64,000 bases of DNA. Source: Terriglobia bacterium. GTDB taxonomy: Bacteria; Acidobacteriota; Terriglobia; 20CM-2-55-15. The notes under the pieces were generated by a model that saw only the letters and a program-made list of their open reading frames with translations, made no database searches and was not told the origin of the DNA. Shown in pieces: positions 45,206 through 54,356 of this stretch (positions are counted from its first letter, which is position 1; every line of letters begins with the position of its first letter). The stretch spans positions 23,502-87,501 of the forward strand of contig DASXLG010000020.1 of assembly GCA_036496425.1 (NCBI GenBank). The letters are read 5' to 3'. Position numbers and translations under genes: made by a program.

Positions 45206-45257
45206 GCGGACGATGAGCGGAGCGAATGTGAGCCTGACAAGGCGAAACAGGTAATTG

Positions 45258-46700
45258 ATGAACCTCAAGAACATCACGGCGGACAAGCTGGTCGCGCTTT
45301 ATCGGAATCGCGATCTCACCGTGACGGAAGTGATCAAAAGCGTCTATGAGGAAATCGATCGCGTGGACGGTGATGTGCGCGCATTTCTCGCCTTATGCCC
45401 TGACCGCGCTATGGACGAAGCACGCCGCCAGGACGCTAAAATCGCCTCGGGCGAGCCGCTCGAATCACTCGCCGGCGTCCCTGTTGCAATCAAGGACAAC
45501 ATGGTTGTGCGTGATATGCCCACAACGTGCGCTTCGCGCGTGCTTGAAGGATACATTCCGTCGTACACCGCGACTGCTGTCGAACGGCTTCGCAGCGCCG
45601 GCGCCATTATCGTCGGCAAGGTGAATTGTGATGAATTCGCAATGGGATCGACGACGGAAAATTCCGGATTTCAAGTAACGCGCAATCCGAACAATCTGGA
45701 GCGCGTGCCCGGCGGATCCAGCGGTGGCTCGGCCGCGAGTGTGGCCTCCGGCACATCGCTGATCGCTCTCGGTTCCGATACCGGAGGATCGGTCCGAACT
45801 CCTGCGGCATTCTGCGGGGTCGTCGGAGTGAAGCCGACGTACGGCCGTGTCTCGCGCTACGGCCTTGTGGCGTTCGGCTCCTCGCTCGATCAGATCGGGC
45901 CGCTGTCGAAATCGGTTCGTGAAGCGGCGCAGACGCTCGAGGTGATCGCGGGATTCGATCATTTCGATTCTACATCGGCCGACACCGCCGTCGACGCCTA
46001 CGTCAAAAATCTCGATCAACCGATCAAAGGCACGAAAGTCGGCATCCCGAACGAATATTTCATTCCGGGGCTCGATAAAGAGGTTCGCTCCAAAATCGAA
46101 GCCGGCATGCGCCTGTATGAAAGCCTCGGCTGCGAGATGCAGGAGATCAGCCTGCCGCATACGGAATACGCAGTGGCCACGTACTACCTCATTGCGACCG
46201 CGGAGGCGAGCTCAAACCTGGCACGCTACGACGGCGTGCGGTATGGCCCGCGCGGCGAGGGCGCCACGCTACAGGAAATGTACCGGCGGACCCGGCACAA
46301 CGGCTTCGGCAAGGAAGTCAAACGGCGCATCCTGCTCGGCACGTATGCATTGAGCGCCGGCTATTACGATGCGTATTACCTGAAAGCTCTGAAAGTGCGG
46401 ACGCTCATGCTGAAGGATTTTCAGAAGGCTTTCCAGAAAGTGGATATCATCCTCACGCCGACCTCGCCCACCGTGGCGTTCAAAATCGGTGAGAAGACCG
46501 GCGATCCGCTGGCCATGTATCTGTCCGACATCTTTACAATCACGCAGCCGCTCGCAGGAATCCCGGCAATATCGATACCCTGCGGAAAGAACTCGGAAAA
46601 TTTGCCCGTCGGAATGCAGCTGGTGGCAAACCACTTTCAGGAGTCCTTATTGCTCCGCGTGGCGCATCACTTTGAAAAGGCTGGAGGTTTTACTGTGTGA
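45258..46700 (+). CDS. gatA: Asp/Glu-tRNA amidotransferase subunit A
   Basis: This 480-residue amidase-signature enzyme hydrolyses glutamine and supplies ammonia to GatB. The catalytic Lys is in VAIKDNMVV. The Ser-cisSer pair is in the Gly/Ser-rich block PGGSSGGSAASVASG and LIALGSDTGGSVRTPAAFC. GSLDQIGP-like and EYFIPG segments follow. A TTG precedes the ATG directly. The ATG at 45258 is preferred. A short GC-rich hairpin (46701-46716) follows the stop. gatB lies about 1.8 kb away on the opposite strand. Confidence 0.97.
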   Translation: MNLKNITADKLVALYRNRDLTVTEVIKSVYEEIDRVDGDVRAFLALCPDRAMDEARRQDAKIASGEPLESLAGVPVAIKDNMVVRDMPTTCASRVLEGYIPSYTATAVERLRSAGAIIVGKVNCDEFAMGSTTENSGFQVTRNPNNLERVPGGSSGGSAASVASGTSLIALGSDTGGSVRTPAAFCGVVGVKPTYGRVSRYGLVAFGSSLDQIGPLSKSVREAAQTLEVIAGFDHFDSTSADTAVDAYVKNLDQPIKGTKVGIPNEYFIPGLDKEVRSKIEAGMRLYESLGCEMQEISLPHTEYAVATYYLIATAEASSNLARYDGVRYGPRGEGATLQEMYRRTRHNGFGKEVKRRILLGTYALSAGYYDAYYLKALKVRTLMLKDFQKAFQKVDIILTPTSPTVAFKIGEKTGDPLAMYLSDIFTITQPLAGIPAISIPCGKNSENLPVGMQLVANHFQESLLLRVAHHFEKAGGFTV

Positions 46701-46729
46701 GCCGCGCTTTCGCGGCTAAAATAGGCTTT

Positions 46730-47371
46730 ATGACCCGTTTGAAACTTTCATTACTGGCAACCACGATCTTCACAATTCTGACCGGTCCGGCTATTGTGCA
46801 CGCGCAGGCTCCCAAAATCGCAATTGTGGATTTCGAGCGGGCTGTCGTCGAATCCGTTGACGGCAAAAAGGCGTCCGCGAAATTCACGGTTGCGTTGCAG
46901 GCGAAGCAGGCGGATCTGGAGAAGCGGCAGAAGGATATCGACGATTCCACCAAAAAAATTCAGACCGGGGCGCGCACCCTGAGCGACTCGGCAAAGGCGG
47001 AACTCCAGCGCGACATCGATAAGAAGACCACCGAGCTTCAGCGCCTGAATGAAGACGCACAAAAGGACCTTCAGACCTTGCGCGACGATCTGTTGCGGCC
47101 CATCGCGGAACGCGCAACTGCGTTGCTGAACATGATGGCGTCTCAGGAAGGCTATATCGTCGTTGTGGACATTTCGAATCCACAGACCAATGTTGTGTAC
47201 TGGAATCCGAAAAACGACGTTACCGCGGAACTGGTCAAGCGCATCGATGCGTCGGGCCCGACGGAACCGGCGGCAAAGACGGAAGCGCCCAAATCGTCTA
47301 CGCCGGTGCCAAACACATCCCGGCCGACGGCCCCTGCTCCCAGGACTCCGGCTCCAGCGGCACCGAAATAA
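46730..47371 (+). CDS. OmpH/Skp-like periplasmic chaperone
   Basis: This 213-residue protein has a signal peptide (LSLLATTIFTILTGPAIVHA). The short beta strand IAIVDFERAVVES is typical of Skp. A long charged coiled coil covers about 55-135, and GYIVVVDISNPQTNVVYW follows, the end of the Skp body. A low-complexity Pro/Ala/Thr tail closes the protein. Skp holds unfolded outer-membrane proteins. The Pro-rich tail is not part of the E. coli form. The stop codon overlaps the first base of a family B repeat. Confidence 0.88.
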   Translation: MTRLKLSLLATTIFTILTGPAIVHAQAPKIAIVDFERAVVESVDGKKASAKFTVALQAKQADLEKRQKDIDDSTKKIQTGARTLSDSAKAELQRDIDKKTTELQRLNEDAQKDLQTLRDDLLRPIAERATALLNMMASQEGYIVVVDISNPQTNVVYWNPKNDVTAELVKRIDASGPTEPAAKTEAPKSSTPVPNTSRPTAPAPRTPAPAAPK

Positions 47372-47424
47372 GCCGCAGATGACGCGGATAACCCAGATCT
47401 GCGTCATCCACGTCATCTGCGGCT
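47371..47424. repeat. Inverted repeat family B, copy 3
   Basis: AGCCGCAGATGACGCGGATA (from 47371) and its near complement ending CATCTGCGGCT (47424) meet at a central AGATCT. The arms are about 27 nt. It begins at the stop codon of the Skp-like gene and ends 22 bp before the dioxygenase-like gene. Confidence 0.87.
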
Positions 47425-47446
47425 CATTTCTGGCTACACTGGAGTT

Positions 47447-48238
47447 ATGGAGATCACCTACAAAACTTACCTGAAACTCGACGAACTCCTCCAGTTGCAA
47501 CAACCTCTGGCAGAGCCGCCATCGCATGATGAAACGCTGTTCATTATCGTGCATCAGGTCTTTGAACTATGGTTCCGCCTCCTTTTACACGAACTCAATA
47601 AGGTCTTCGAACTTCTCGATGCCGGTGATGTCATCGAAAGCGAACGGCTCATCCGCCGCTTGACATCCATCGTCCGTTTGTTCATTCCGAAACTGAGCGT
47701 CCTGGAGACGATGCTGCCTTCCGATTTCATTCAGTTCCGGGACCGGCTCAGGCCCGCAAGCGGGTTCCAGTCGGTGCAGTTCCGCGAGATGGAATTTGCC
47801 TCCGGATTAAAAGACCGCAAGTACCTCGGGATATTCAAGGATGATCCAAACGCCATCGCCAGGCTGGAGAAGCGGCTGGCGGAGCCCACCTTGTGGGATC
47901 ACTTCACAGGCCTGCTGCAGCGCCAGGGTTATGATGTCAGCAGTGAAGAAGGGCAACGGCAGTCGATTGTCCGGATTTACCGCAGGGACGGCGACCACGC
48001 CTTAAGGATTCTCTGTGAAGCGATGATCGAGTACGACGAGATGTTCTCGCTGTGGCGTGAACATCACGTCCGGATGGCACAGCGGATGATCGGAGCGAAA
48101 CCGGGTACGGGCCAGGATATTGTTTACGACACGTACGGAAAGGCTTCCCCGATGGGCGCGGTCGGCGTGGATTACCTGACGCAGACATTGAGCAAGCGCT
48201 TCTTTCCGGTACTGTGGGCCGCGCGGACAGAGATGTAA
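47447..48238 (+). CDS. Tryptophan 2,3-dioxygenase family protein
   Basis: This 263-residue all-helical heme protein has the family N-terminus (YKTYLKLDELLQLQQPL), the heme-pocket helix FIIVHQVFELWFRLLLHEL with its distal His, FRDRLRPASGFQSVQFRE with the substrate Arg, and WREHHVRMAQRMIG with the proximal His. The usual active-site segment GTGGSxG...YL is interrupted here. It reads GTGQDIVYDTYGKASP and only then MGAVGVDYL, so about 14 residues are inserted next to the substrate site. No kynureninase or kynurenine formamidase is adjacent. The family is secure, but the substrate may not be tryptophan. Confidence 0.85.
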   Translation: MEITYKTYLKLDELLQLQQPLAEPPSHDETLFIIVHQVFELWFRLLLHELNKVFELLDAGDVIESERLIRRLTSIVRLFIPKLSVLETMLPSDFIQFRDRLRPASGFQSVQFREMEFASGLKDRKYLGIFKDDPNAIARLEKRLAEPTLWDHFTGLLQRQGYDVSSEEGQRQSIVRIYRRDGDHALRILCEAMIEYDEMFSLWREHHVRMAQRMIGAKPGTGQDIVYDTYGKASPMGAVGVDYLTQTLSKRFFPVLWAARTEM

Positions 48239-48239
48239 T

Positions 48240-48512
48240 TCAGTGAATTCTATAAATCGGGTTGACTTTCGAGGACGATAGGTTGGTAACGACGTCGATC
48301 CGGTGGAGCAAGTGGCTTGCCAATTCCTCGAAGTTTTCGACTTCGCAGATCTTATCCATTTCGTCGATGATGCGGTTCAGTACAGACTCGATCTCTTCGT
48401 AAGTTTTCTCTTGAAAGAAAGGACGCTGGCATTCCAACCGGCATTTATGGCGCAGAAATTCCTCTTTATAGAAAGAGGCGATCTGTTTTTTCTTTCCTTC
48501 TGCGATTTCCAT
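48240..48512 (-). CDS. Small helical protein of unknown function
   Basis: This 90-residue, mostly helical acidic protein reads MEIAEGKKKQIASFYKEEF, then EIESVLNRIIDEMDKICEV. Three cysteines are scattered without a motif. It follows gatB by 27 bp on the same strand and ends 1 bp from the convergent dioxygenase-like gene. I do not recognise a family. The composition is compatible with a real gene. Confidence 0.5.
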   Translation of the reverse strand: MEIAEGKKKQIASFYKEEFLRHKCRLECQRPFFQEKTYEEIESVLNRIIDEMDKICEVENFEELASHLLHRIDVVTNLSSSKVNPIYRIH

Positions 48513-48539
48513 AAAGGGCGGACTATAACTCCGTCTGTC

Positions 48540-49994
48540 TCAGCCTGCAAGCCTCTTTTTGAGGATTTCATTCACAGTCTGAGGATTGGCGCGGCCTCCA
48601 GTGGCCTTCATGACCTGGCCAACAAAGAAACCGAAATTGCCGGTTTTTCCCTGACGATATTGCTCGACAGGTTTCGGATTTTCGCCGATCACTTTCGATA
48701 CGATCCTTTCGATTTCATCGGCGTTGGAAATTTGAACCAGGCCTTTTTCTTCGATGATCGGCTGCGGGGCTTTGCCCGTAGCGCACATCTCTTCCATCAC
48801 GGTCTTGGCGATTTTTCCGGAAATCGTTCCCTTCTCGACCAGCGAGATCATTTCGGCAAGCATGTTCGGTTTGACGGTTGAGCCGGAAAGATCTTTCAAA
48901 TCCGTGTTGCTGTCTTTGTAAAACCGCAGCAGATCGCCCATGATCCAGTTCGCAGCGCTTTTCGGCTGGCCGCTGAGTTTGGCGGTTTCCTCGAAGAACT
49001 CTGCAAGAGCACGCGTGGCGGTCAGGACGCCGGCATCGTATTCGGACAAAGCATATTCCGCAACGAAGCGTTTGCGGCGGGATTCGGGCAGTTCCGGCAT
49101 CGATCGCGCGATCTGCTTGATCCACTCGGGATCGAACACCAGAAGAGGCAGATCCGGGTCGGGAAAATATCGATAGTCGTGCGCTTCTTCCTTGCTGCGC
49201 ATCGAGACGGTCCGTTCCTCCTCGCTGTTCCACAGCCGTGTTTCCTGCACCACGCGGCCGCCGCTCTCGATCACTTCGATCTGGCGATTCACTTCGAAAT
49301 CGATCGCCTTCTGAACGAAGCGGAATGAATTGATATTTTTCAATTCGGTCCGTGTGCCGAACTTCGTTTCACCTGCTTTTCGGACGGAGACATTAGCGTC
49401 GCAGCGGAGGCTGCCCTCTTCCATGTTGCCGTCGTTGACCTCTAGATATTCGAGGATCTCCTTGAGGCGGGTCAGGTAATCGTGCGCTTCGGCCGAAGAG
49501 CGGAGATCGGGATCCGTCACGATTTCCATCAGGGGGACGCCGCTTCGATTGAAATCGAGGTAGGTCGTGCGGCTCGAATCGGGCAGGCCCTCATGAAGCG
49601 ATTTGCCGGCATCCTCTTCCATGTGGATCCGTTGAATGCCGATCTTCTTCTTCGTGCCATTGACGGTTATCTCGATGAAACCGTGCTGGCAGAGCGGACG
49701 GTCATATTGTGAAATCTGGTAACCCTTCGGAAGATCCGGATAAAAGTAGTTCTTGCGGGCCCACTGGGACTCCGGATTCACCCGGCAATTCAGGCCCACA
49801 CCCGCTTTGACCGCCATCGCCACGGCGACACGATTCAGCACCGGCAGCGCTCCCGGGAGGCCAAGACACACCGGGCATGTGTTCATATTCGGAGCTTCGC
49901 CGAATCTGGTCGAGCAGGAGCAGAAGAGCTTCGATTTCGTCAGAAGCTGCGCATGACATTCCAGGCCGATCACAGCTTCGTAGTTTGCACTCAT
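48540..49994 (-). CDS. gatB: Asp/Glu-tRNA amidotransferase subunit B
   Basis: This 484-residue GatB carries the kinase-like synthetase domain (YEAVIGLECHAQLLTKSKLF, zinc-type CSCSTRF and CPVCLGLPGALPVLN, then IHMEEDAGKSLH). The helical YqeY/tail domain at the C-terminus includes GKAPQPIIEEKGLVQISNAD and ends FFVGQVMKATGGRANPQTVN. It phosphorylates and amidates the misacylated tRNA using ammonia from GatA. It lies 7 bp downstream of cobB, away from gatCA, which is on the opposite strand. Confidence 0.97.
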   Translation of the reverse strand: MSANYEAVIGLECHAQLLTKSKLFCSCSTRFGEAPNMNTCPVCLGLPGALPVLNRVAVAMAVKAGVGLNCRVNPESQWARKNYFYPDLPKGYQISQYDRPLCQHGFIEITVNGTKKKIGIQRIHMEEDAGKSLHEGLPDSSRTTYLDFNRSGVPLMEIVTDPDLRSSAEAHDYLTRLKEILEYLEVNDGNMEEGSLRCDANVSVRKAGETKFGTRTELKNINSFRFVQKAIDFEVNRQIEVIESGGRVVQETRLWNSEEERTVSMRSKEEAHDYRYFPDPDLPLLVFDPEWIKQIARSMPELPESRRKRFVAEYALSEYDAGVLTATRALAEFFEETAKLSGQPKSAANWIMGDLLRFYKDSNTDLKDLSGSTVKPNMLAEMISLVEKGTISGKIAKTVMEEMCATGKAPQPIIEEKGLVQISNADEIERIVSKVIGENPKPVEQYRQGKTGNFGFFVGQVMKATGGRANPQTVNEILKKRLAG

Positions 49995-50001
49995 AGCGAA
50001 T

Positions 50002-51402
50002 TTACGAATTTAACATATTTCGCGCGAGGGCAGGGTTGGAGAGGAAATGTAAATGAATGTATGAGGCCAAACCGTTCGGGAAAGCGAAGCCTTCGGCATA
50101 GTTCCGCTGGCCCTGGCGTACCTGGTAGGCTTCGCCCGATCCTGAAACACAGCGCGAGTAATGGAACTGGTGTCCGCGGGCGTTGGTGCCTGCGGGTCCA
50201 ACGATGGACGCCCGCGATGTAGTCACCTCGCAATAACCGAAGTCCACAAGGCGCTCCGTCATTTCGATCTCCGCAGGAACAATACCCACCATTTCGGAGC
50301 CGCCGATGGAGCGAGAGAGATACATCAGACCGCCGCATTCCGCATAGAACCTCTTTCCGGATTCGATGAACTTCCTGATCGATGTTCGCATCGAAATGTT
50401 CGCCTCGAGTTCCTGGCGATAGAGCTCCGGATATCCGCCCCCAATGTAGAGGAAATCCGCGTCGGGAACTTCCTTATCTGCAAGCGGAGAGAATTCGATG
50501 ATCTTCGCACCTGCTTCTTCCAGCGCCATTCGATTGGCATGGTAGTAGAACGAGAAAGCCTTGTCCTGCGCAATCGCCACCCTGCACTTCAACATGGCGT
50601 GTGAGCGACCCCCTGCCGTGCCTTCGGCACGTCTGTCCCCCTGTATCAGGGGGACAGTAAAGCCATTGTCCCCTTGATACAAGGGGACAGACGGCCGCGA
50701 AGCGGTCGGCAGGGGGTCAGCCGCGAGGGATTTTTGTTCAAGGCCATGATCGAAGAGTGCCCGGACGTCGACATGCGCGGCTACAAATTTCCCAATCTCC
50801 CGAATCTTTGCTGCCGTCACCTCCGGCGCCGTCAACAACCCCAGATGCCTCTCCGGGATTTCGATCGAAGGATTAACCGGCAGCCATCCCAGGATCGGCG
50901 CATCCCGAACGGCATCCTTCAGCATCCGGTAATGCCGCTCGCCCGCAAGCCGATTGAAGATCACTCCTGCAATCTGCACCTCGGGATCAAACTGCCGGAA
51001 GCCCCGGACTAAAGCCGCCGCACTCCTCGCCATCGCGTGAGCATCAACTACCAGGACGACAGGCAGGCCCAGCCATTTCGCCATCTCTGCGGTACTGCCC
51101 TGCTCGGACCCTCCGTCGGAACCGTCATACAGTCCCATCACACCTTCGATGATCGCGACTTCCTTGCCCGCAGCCGCCCGCTCAAACAGCCATTCATTCG
51201 TTTTCCGCTTCAGCATCCAGCCGTCGAGATTGTGCGAAGGAACGCCCGCCGCGATCTCATGCAAGCCCGTATCGATGAAGTCCGGGCCCACTTTGAACGG
51301 CTGCACAGGAATGCCCAGCTTCCGCAGCGCGGCCAGAAGGCCCAGTGTGACAGTCGTTTTACCCGAACCCGATGATGGGGCGGAAATGACGAACCCTTTC
51401 AT
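50002..51402 (-). CDS. cobB: Cobyrinate a,c-diamide synthase with a repeat-encoded linker
   Basis: This 466-residue enzyme amidates cobyrinic or hydrogenobyrinic acid in corrinoid synthesis. The N-terminal ATP-binding domain starts [17 protein letters not shown] and includes [17 protein letters not shown] and [18 protein letters not shown]. The C-terminal type 1 glutamine amidotransferase domain has [28 protein letters not shown] and [12 protein letters not shown] with the nucleophilic Cys. Between the domains, residues about 229-266 ([19 protein letters not shown] and following) are encoded by a palindromic repeat that stays in frame. No other cobalamin gene is nearby. mtnA is divergent only 18 bp away. 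Confidence 0.93.
   Translation of the reverse strand: MKGFVISAPSSGSGKTTVTLGLLAALRKLGIPVQPFKVGPDFIDTGLHEIAAGVPSHNLDGWMLKRKTNEWLFERAAAGKEVAIIEGVMGLYDGSDGGSEQGSTAEMAKWLGLPVVLVVDAHAMARSAAALVRGFRQFDPEVQIAGVIFNRLAGERHYRMLKDAVRDAPILGWLPVNPSIEIPERHLGLLTAPEVTAAKIREIGKFVAAHVDVRALFDHGLEQKSLAADPLPTASRPSVPLYQGDNGFTVPLIQGDRRAEGTAGGRSHAMLKCRVAIAQDKAFSFYYHANRMALEEAGAKIIEFSPLADKEVPDADFLYIGGGYPELYRQELEANISMRTSIRKFIESGKRFYAECGGLMYLSRSIGGSEMVGIVPAEIEMTERLVDFGYCEVTTSRASIVGPAGTNARGHQFHYSRCVSGSGEAYQVRQGQRNYAEGFAFPNGLASYIHLHFLSNPALARNMLNS
50607..50718. repeat. Multi-stem palindromic repeat inside the cobB coding sequence
   Basis: The outer arms GACCCCCTGCCG (50607-50618) and its complement (50707-50718) enclose two small hairpins (CGTGCCTTCGGCACG at 50617-50631, and one with GAAGC loop at about 50693-50707) and a long inner stem built from GTCCCCCTGTATCAGGGGGAC-like halves. 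The 112-bp element is read through without a stop in the cobB frame. Confidence 0.9.
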
Positions 51403-51420
51403 GGTGCTAGAATAGCTGGT

Positions 51421-52485
51421 TTGGAGGTTGAGCGAGATTTGTCATTTAAGACCATCGAATGGACCGCAGACGGCGTCGTGATGATCGACCAGCGCAAGCT
51501 GCCGACCGTCGAAGAGTATCCCGTTTTCAAAACCTACGAAGAAGTGGCCGAAGCGATCCGGGTTATGGTCGTGCGCGGCGCCCCGGCAATCGGCGTTGCG
51601 GCAGCGATGGGCATCGCTCTGGGTGTTCGGGATTCAAAAGCGAAAACGATCCCCGAACTGCGGGAGGACTTCAGGCGGATTACCGGAACGCTGGCCGGAA
51701 CCCGGCCGACCGCCGTCAATCTGTTCTGGGCGATCGAGCGGATGCGGCGCTGTTTCCAGGAAGTGGCGATCGATGGCGCCACGGAGCACGCGATCGCCGA
51801 TCGGCTGATCCGGGAGGCTCTGGCCATTCAGGCCGAAGACATCGAGAGCAACAAAAGAATGGGACAGTTCGGTCAGGAACTCCTGCCGGACTCCGGCACG
51901 GTTCTGACGCACTGTAATGCCGGAGCACTTGCCACTGCCGGATACGGCACGGCCCTGGGTGTGATTCGCGCGGCTGTCGAGAATGGCAAGAACCTGCGGG
52001 TGCTTGCCGATGAAACCCGGCCGTTCCTTCAGGGCGCGCGCCTGACAGCCTGGGAACTCTGGAAGGACGATATCGATGTCCGCGTCATTTCCGACAACAT
52101 GGCCGGCTCCTTCATGCGGCAGGGTCTGATCGACGCTGTCATCGTGGGCGCGGATCGGATTGCCGCAAACGGCGATGTGGCAAACAAGATCGGGACGTAT
52201 TCAGTCGCGGTGCTCGCAAAACAACACGAAATTCCGTTCTACGTCGCCGCGCCGTTCTCAACGCTTGACCTGAATATTCCCGACGGCTCGCACATCCCGA
52301 TCGAACAACGCGATCCCACAGAGGTGACGCACATCGGTGGAGTACGCATGGTTCCGGACGGCGTATCCGTTTTCAATCCGGCGTTCGACGTGACACCGTA
52401 CCAGTTCGTGACCGCCATTATTACCGATCGCGGCGTGGCCGTGCCTCCATACAGCGAGAGTCTCGCCGGATTGAAAGAACTCTGA
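51421..52485 (+). CDS. mtnA: Methylthioribose-1-phosphate isomerase
   Basis: This protein of up to 354 residues isomerises 5-methylthioribose-1-phosphate to the ribulose form in methionine salvage. Key motifs are [29 protein letters not shown] with catalytic Cys165, [15 protein letters not shown], and [19 protein letters not shown] with Asp245. The start is uncertain. A TTG at 51421 is followed at once by GGAGG (51422-51426), which would instead serve a second in-frame TTG at 51439 and shorten the protein by six residues. The stop overlaps tsaD by 1 bp. Confidence 0.93.
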   Translation: MEVERDLSFKTIEWTADGVVMIDQRKLPTVEEYPVFKTYEEVAEAIRVMVVRGAPAIGVAAAMGIALGVRDSKAKTIPELREDFRRITGTLAGTRPTAVNLFWAIERMRRCFQEVAIDGATEHAIADRLIREALAIQAEDIESNKRMGQFGQELLPDSGTVLTHCNAGALATAGYGTALGVIRAAVENGKNLRVLADETRPFLQGARLTAWELWKDDIDVRVISDNMAGSFMRQGLIDAVIVGADRIAANGDVANKIGTYSVAVLAKQHEIPFYVAAPFSTLDLNIPDGSHIPIEQRDPTEVTHIGGVRMVPDGVSVFNPAFDVTPYQFVTAIITDRGVAVPPYSESLAGLKEL

Positions 52486-53507
52486 TGCTGGTTCTCGGAA
52501 TCGAAACCTCCTGCGATGAGACCGCCGCGGCGATCGTTCGGGATGGCAAAGAGATCCTCTCCAATGTGATTTATTCTCAGGTGAAAACGCACACGCCCTA
52601 TGGCGGTGTCGTGCCGGAACTGGCCTCGCGGGAGCATCTCCTGAAGATCCGGCCGATTGTCGATCAGGCGCTCAGCGACGCACATCTGACGCTCGGCGAA
52701 ATCGACGGCATTGCGGCAACTTCGGGGCCAGGACTGATCGGCTCGCTGCTCGTCGGCCTGACTTACGCGAAGGCCCTGTCATTTTCCACACACAAGCCTC
52801 TGGCCGCGGTAAATCATATTGAAGGTCATATCTACTCGGTGTCGTTCGAACATCCGAACGTCGAATTTCCGGCGTTGGCGCTGGTTGTGTCGGGCGGGCA
52901 TACGAATCTGTTCTGGGTGGAATCCGAATCGGGAGACTTCCGAAATCTGAAATACAAGCTCGTCGGAAGGACGCGTGATGACGCCGCCGGCGAGGCTTAC
53001 GACAAGGTCGCCAAGCTTCTTGGTCTCGGCTATCCGGGCGGGCCCATTATCGACAGGCTGGCAAAGACCGGAAACCGAAGCGCATTCAAGTTTTCCATTC
53101 CGAAGATCTCGGATCAGTCACTCGATTTCAGTTTCAGCGGAATCAAGACCGCAGTGTTGCAGATGGTGAAGAAAAACGAGGGTCTGAAGGAAGATCCTCT
53201 GCGGCTTGATCTCTGTGCCAGCTTTCAGGAGTCCGTCGTGAACATGCTTTGGTCGACAACCCGGAAAGCCGCCAATACCCTGCATCCGCGCGCCATCATG
53301 TTATCCGGCGGCGTCGCCGCCAACAGCCGGCTCCGGGAAGCCTTCACCGAACGCTGCGCGGAGGCGGGCCTGCATTTCCACTATCCCCGACCGATCCTCA
53401 CGACCGATAACGCTGCGATGATTGCCGCGGCCGGAACCGCTAAATTAATGCGTGGTGAAACCGCAGGCATCGACGCGAATGCGGATCCGAACATGAGGCT
53501 GGCGTAG
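52485..53507 (+). CDS. tsaD: tRNA N6-threonylcarbamoyladenosine transferase
   Basis: This 340-residue ASKHA-fold enzyme transfers the threonylcarbamoyl group to A37 of ANN-decoding tRNAs. It has [14 protein letters not shown] at the N-terminus, [15 protein letters not shown], the iron-binding HIEGH (His111 and His115), [10 protein letters not shown], and the C-terminal [12 protein letters not shown] and [11 protein letters not shown]. It is full length and coupled to mtnA by a TGATG junction. Confidence 0.97.
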   Translation: MLVLGIETSCDETAAAIVRDGKEILSNVIYSQVKTHTPYGGVVPELASREHLLKIRPIVDQALSDAHLTLGEIDGIAATSGPGLIGSLLVGLTYAKALSFSTHKPLAAVNHIEGHIYSVSFEHPNVEFPALALVVSGGHTNLFWVESESGDFRNLKYKLVGRTRDDAAGEAYDKVAKLLGLGYPGGPIIDRLAKTGNRSAFKFSIPKISDQSLDFSFSGIKTAVLQMVKKNEGLKEDPLRLDLCASFQESVVNMLWSTTRKAANTLHPRAIMLSGGVAANSRLREAFTERCAEAGLHFHYPRPILTTDNAAMIAAAGTAKLMRGETAGIDANADPNMRLA

Positions 53508-53512
53508 AGGGC

Positions 53513-54313
53513 CTACGCCCATTCTCCACCCTCCGGTCCATAGAAGATCACCCACACAACCAGGTCATCCGTAAAATTCTCGAAGCGATGTGGAACACGT
53601 GCAGGAGCGAACAGAAAATCGCCCGTCGAAAAACGCACGCGCTTATGTGCGAACACAAACTCCCCGCTTCCGCTGGCCACGATATAGGCCTCGTCCCGGG
53701 AATGGAGTGTCTGGGGATCGATTTCTTTTGGCGCATAGATTTCGACGGATAGGCTTCCATGCTTGAACAGTTCCGTAAACCGCTTTCCGTCCGGCGTCGG
53801 GATTGTCGCGGCCGCATCGTTCAGGGAAAGAACCTTCCCACCAATCGAAGACTGGGGAAAATGAGATACCGGCTGCTCGGCGGAAACGGGATGCGTGGCC
53901 AATTCGGCGCGGGCTGCATTCAATTCGAATCCATGCTGACCGAGCACCCTGGCCGCCAGGGATTGTTCTACGCGCAATACGCCGAGAAATAAATGCTCGA
54001 TTCCGATATAGGTGTGATTCAACCACTCCGCTTCTTCAATAGAATGACGAAGGATACCTCGGCATTCCGTGGATAGCGGAAGATCCATTGATGTGGATAC
54101 CTTTTCGCGGACCGTCAACTGAGCGACGATATCGTCATGAATCTCCTTATTTGCCGATGGATTTCCAGTGAATCGGGCGGCCAGACTGGCATCTTCGCGC
54201 AAGAGTCCAAGTAGAAAGTGCTCCGTCTCGATAGACGTGCTGCCGAATTGGCTTGCCTCATACCGGGAATAGAAAATAACGCGTCTCGCGCGTTCGGTAA
54301 ATCGTTCAAACAT
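53513..54313 (-). CDS. Clp N-terminal repeat domain fused to a cupin domain
   Basis: This 266-residue protein, from the ATG at 54313, begins MFERFTERARRVIFYSRYEA, which is nearly the N-terminus of ClpC. Two Clp_N repeats cover about 1-145 (ETEHFLLGLLREDASLAARF, then IGIEHLFLGVLRVEQSLAAR). Instead of AAA+ modules, a linker leads to a cupin at about 165-266 (LHSRDEAYIVASGSGEFVFA, then TGDFLFAPARVPHRFENFTD), with one of the usual metal histidines visible in each motif. There is no ATPase, so it cannot unfold proteins. Binding of phospho-arginine-type or other degrons by the Clp_N part, coupled to small-molecule sensing by the cupin, is speculation. An earlier in-frame ATG at 54349 is less likely. 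Confidence 0.82.
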   Translation of the reverse strand: MFERFTERARRVIFYSRYEASQFGSTSIETEHFLLGLLREDASLAARFTGNPSANKEIHDDIVAQLTVREKVSTSMDLPLSTECRGILRHSIEEAEWLNHTYIGIEHLFLGVLRVEQSLAARVLGQHGFELNAARAELATHPVSAEQPVSHFPQSSIGGKVLSLNDAAATIPTPDGKRFTELFKHGSLSVEIYAPKEIDPQTLHSRDEAYIVASGSGEFVFAHKRVRFSTGDFLFAPARVPHRFENFTDDLVVWVIFYGPEGGEWA

Positions 54314-54356
54314 CGGTTCATATTCCGCCTTTTTCCCGAAATAGTACAATTTCTCT

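Noticed and set aside
46701..46716. A short GC hairpin after gatA as a terminator.
   Set aside because: The stem is only six pairs and is followed by AAAATAGG rather than a T-run. The next gene starts 13 bp later.
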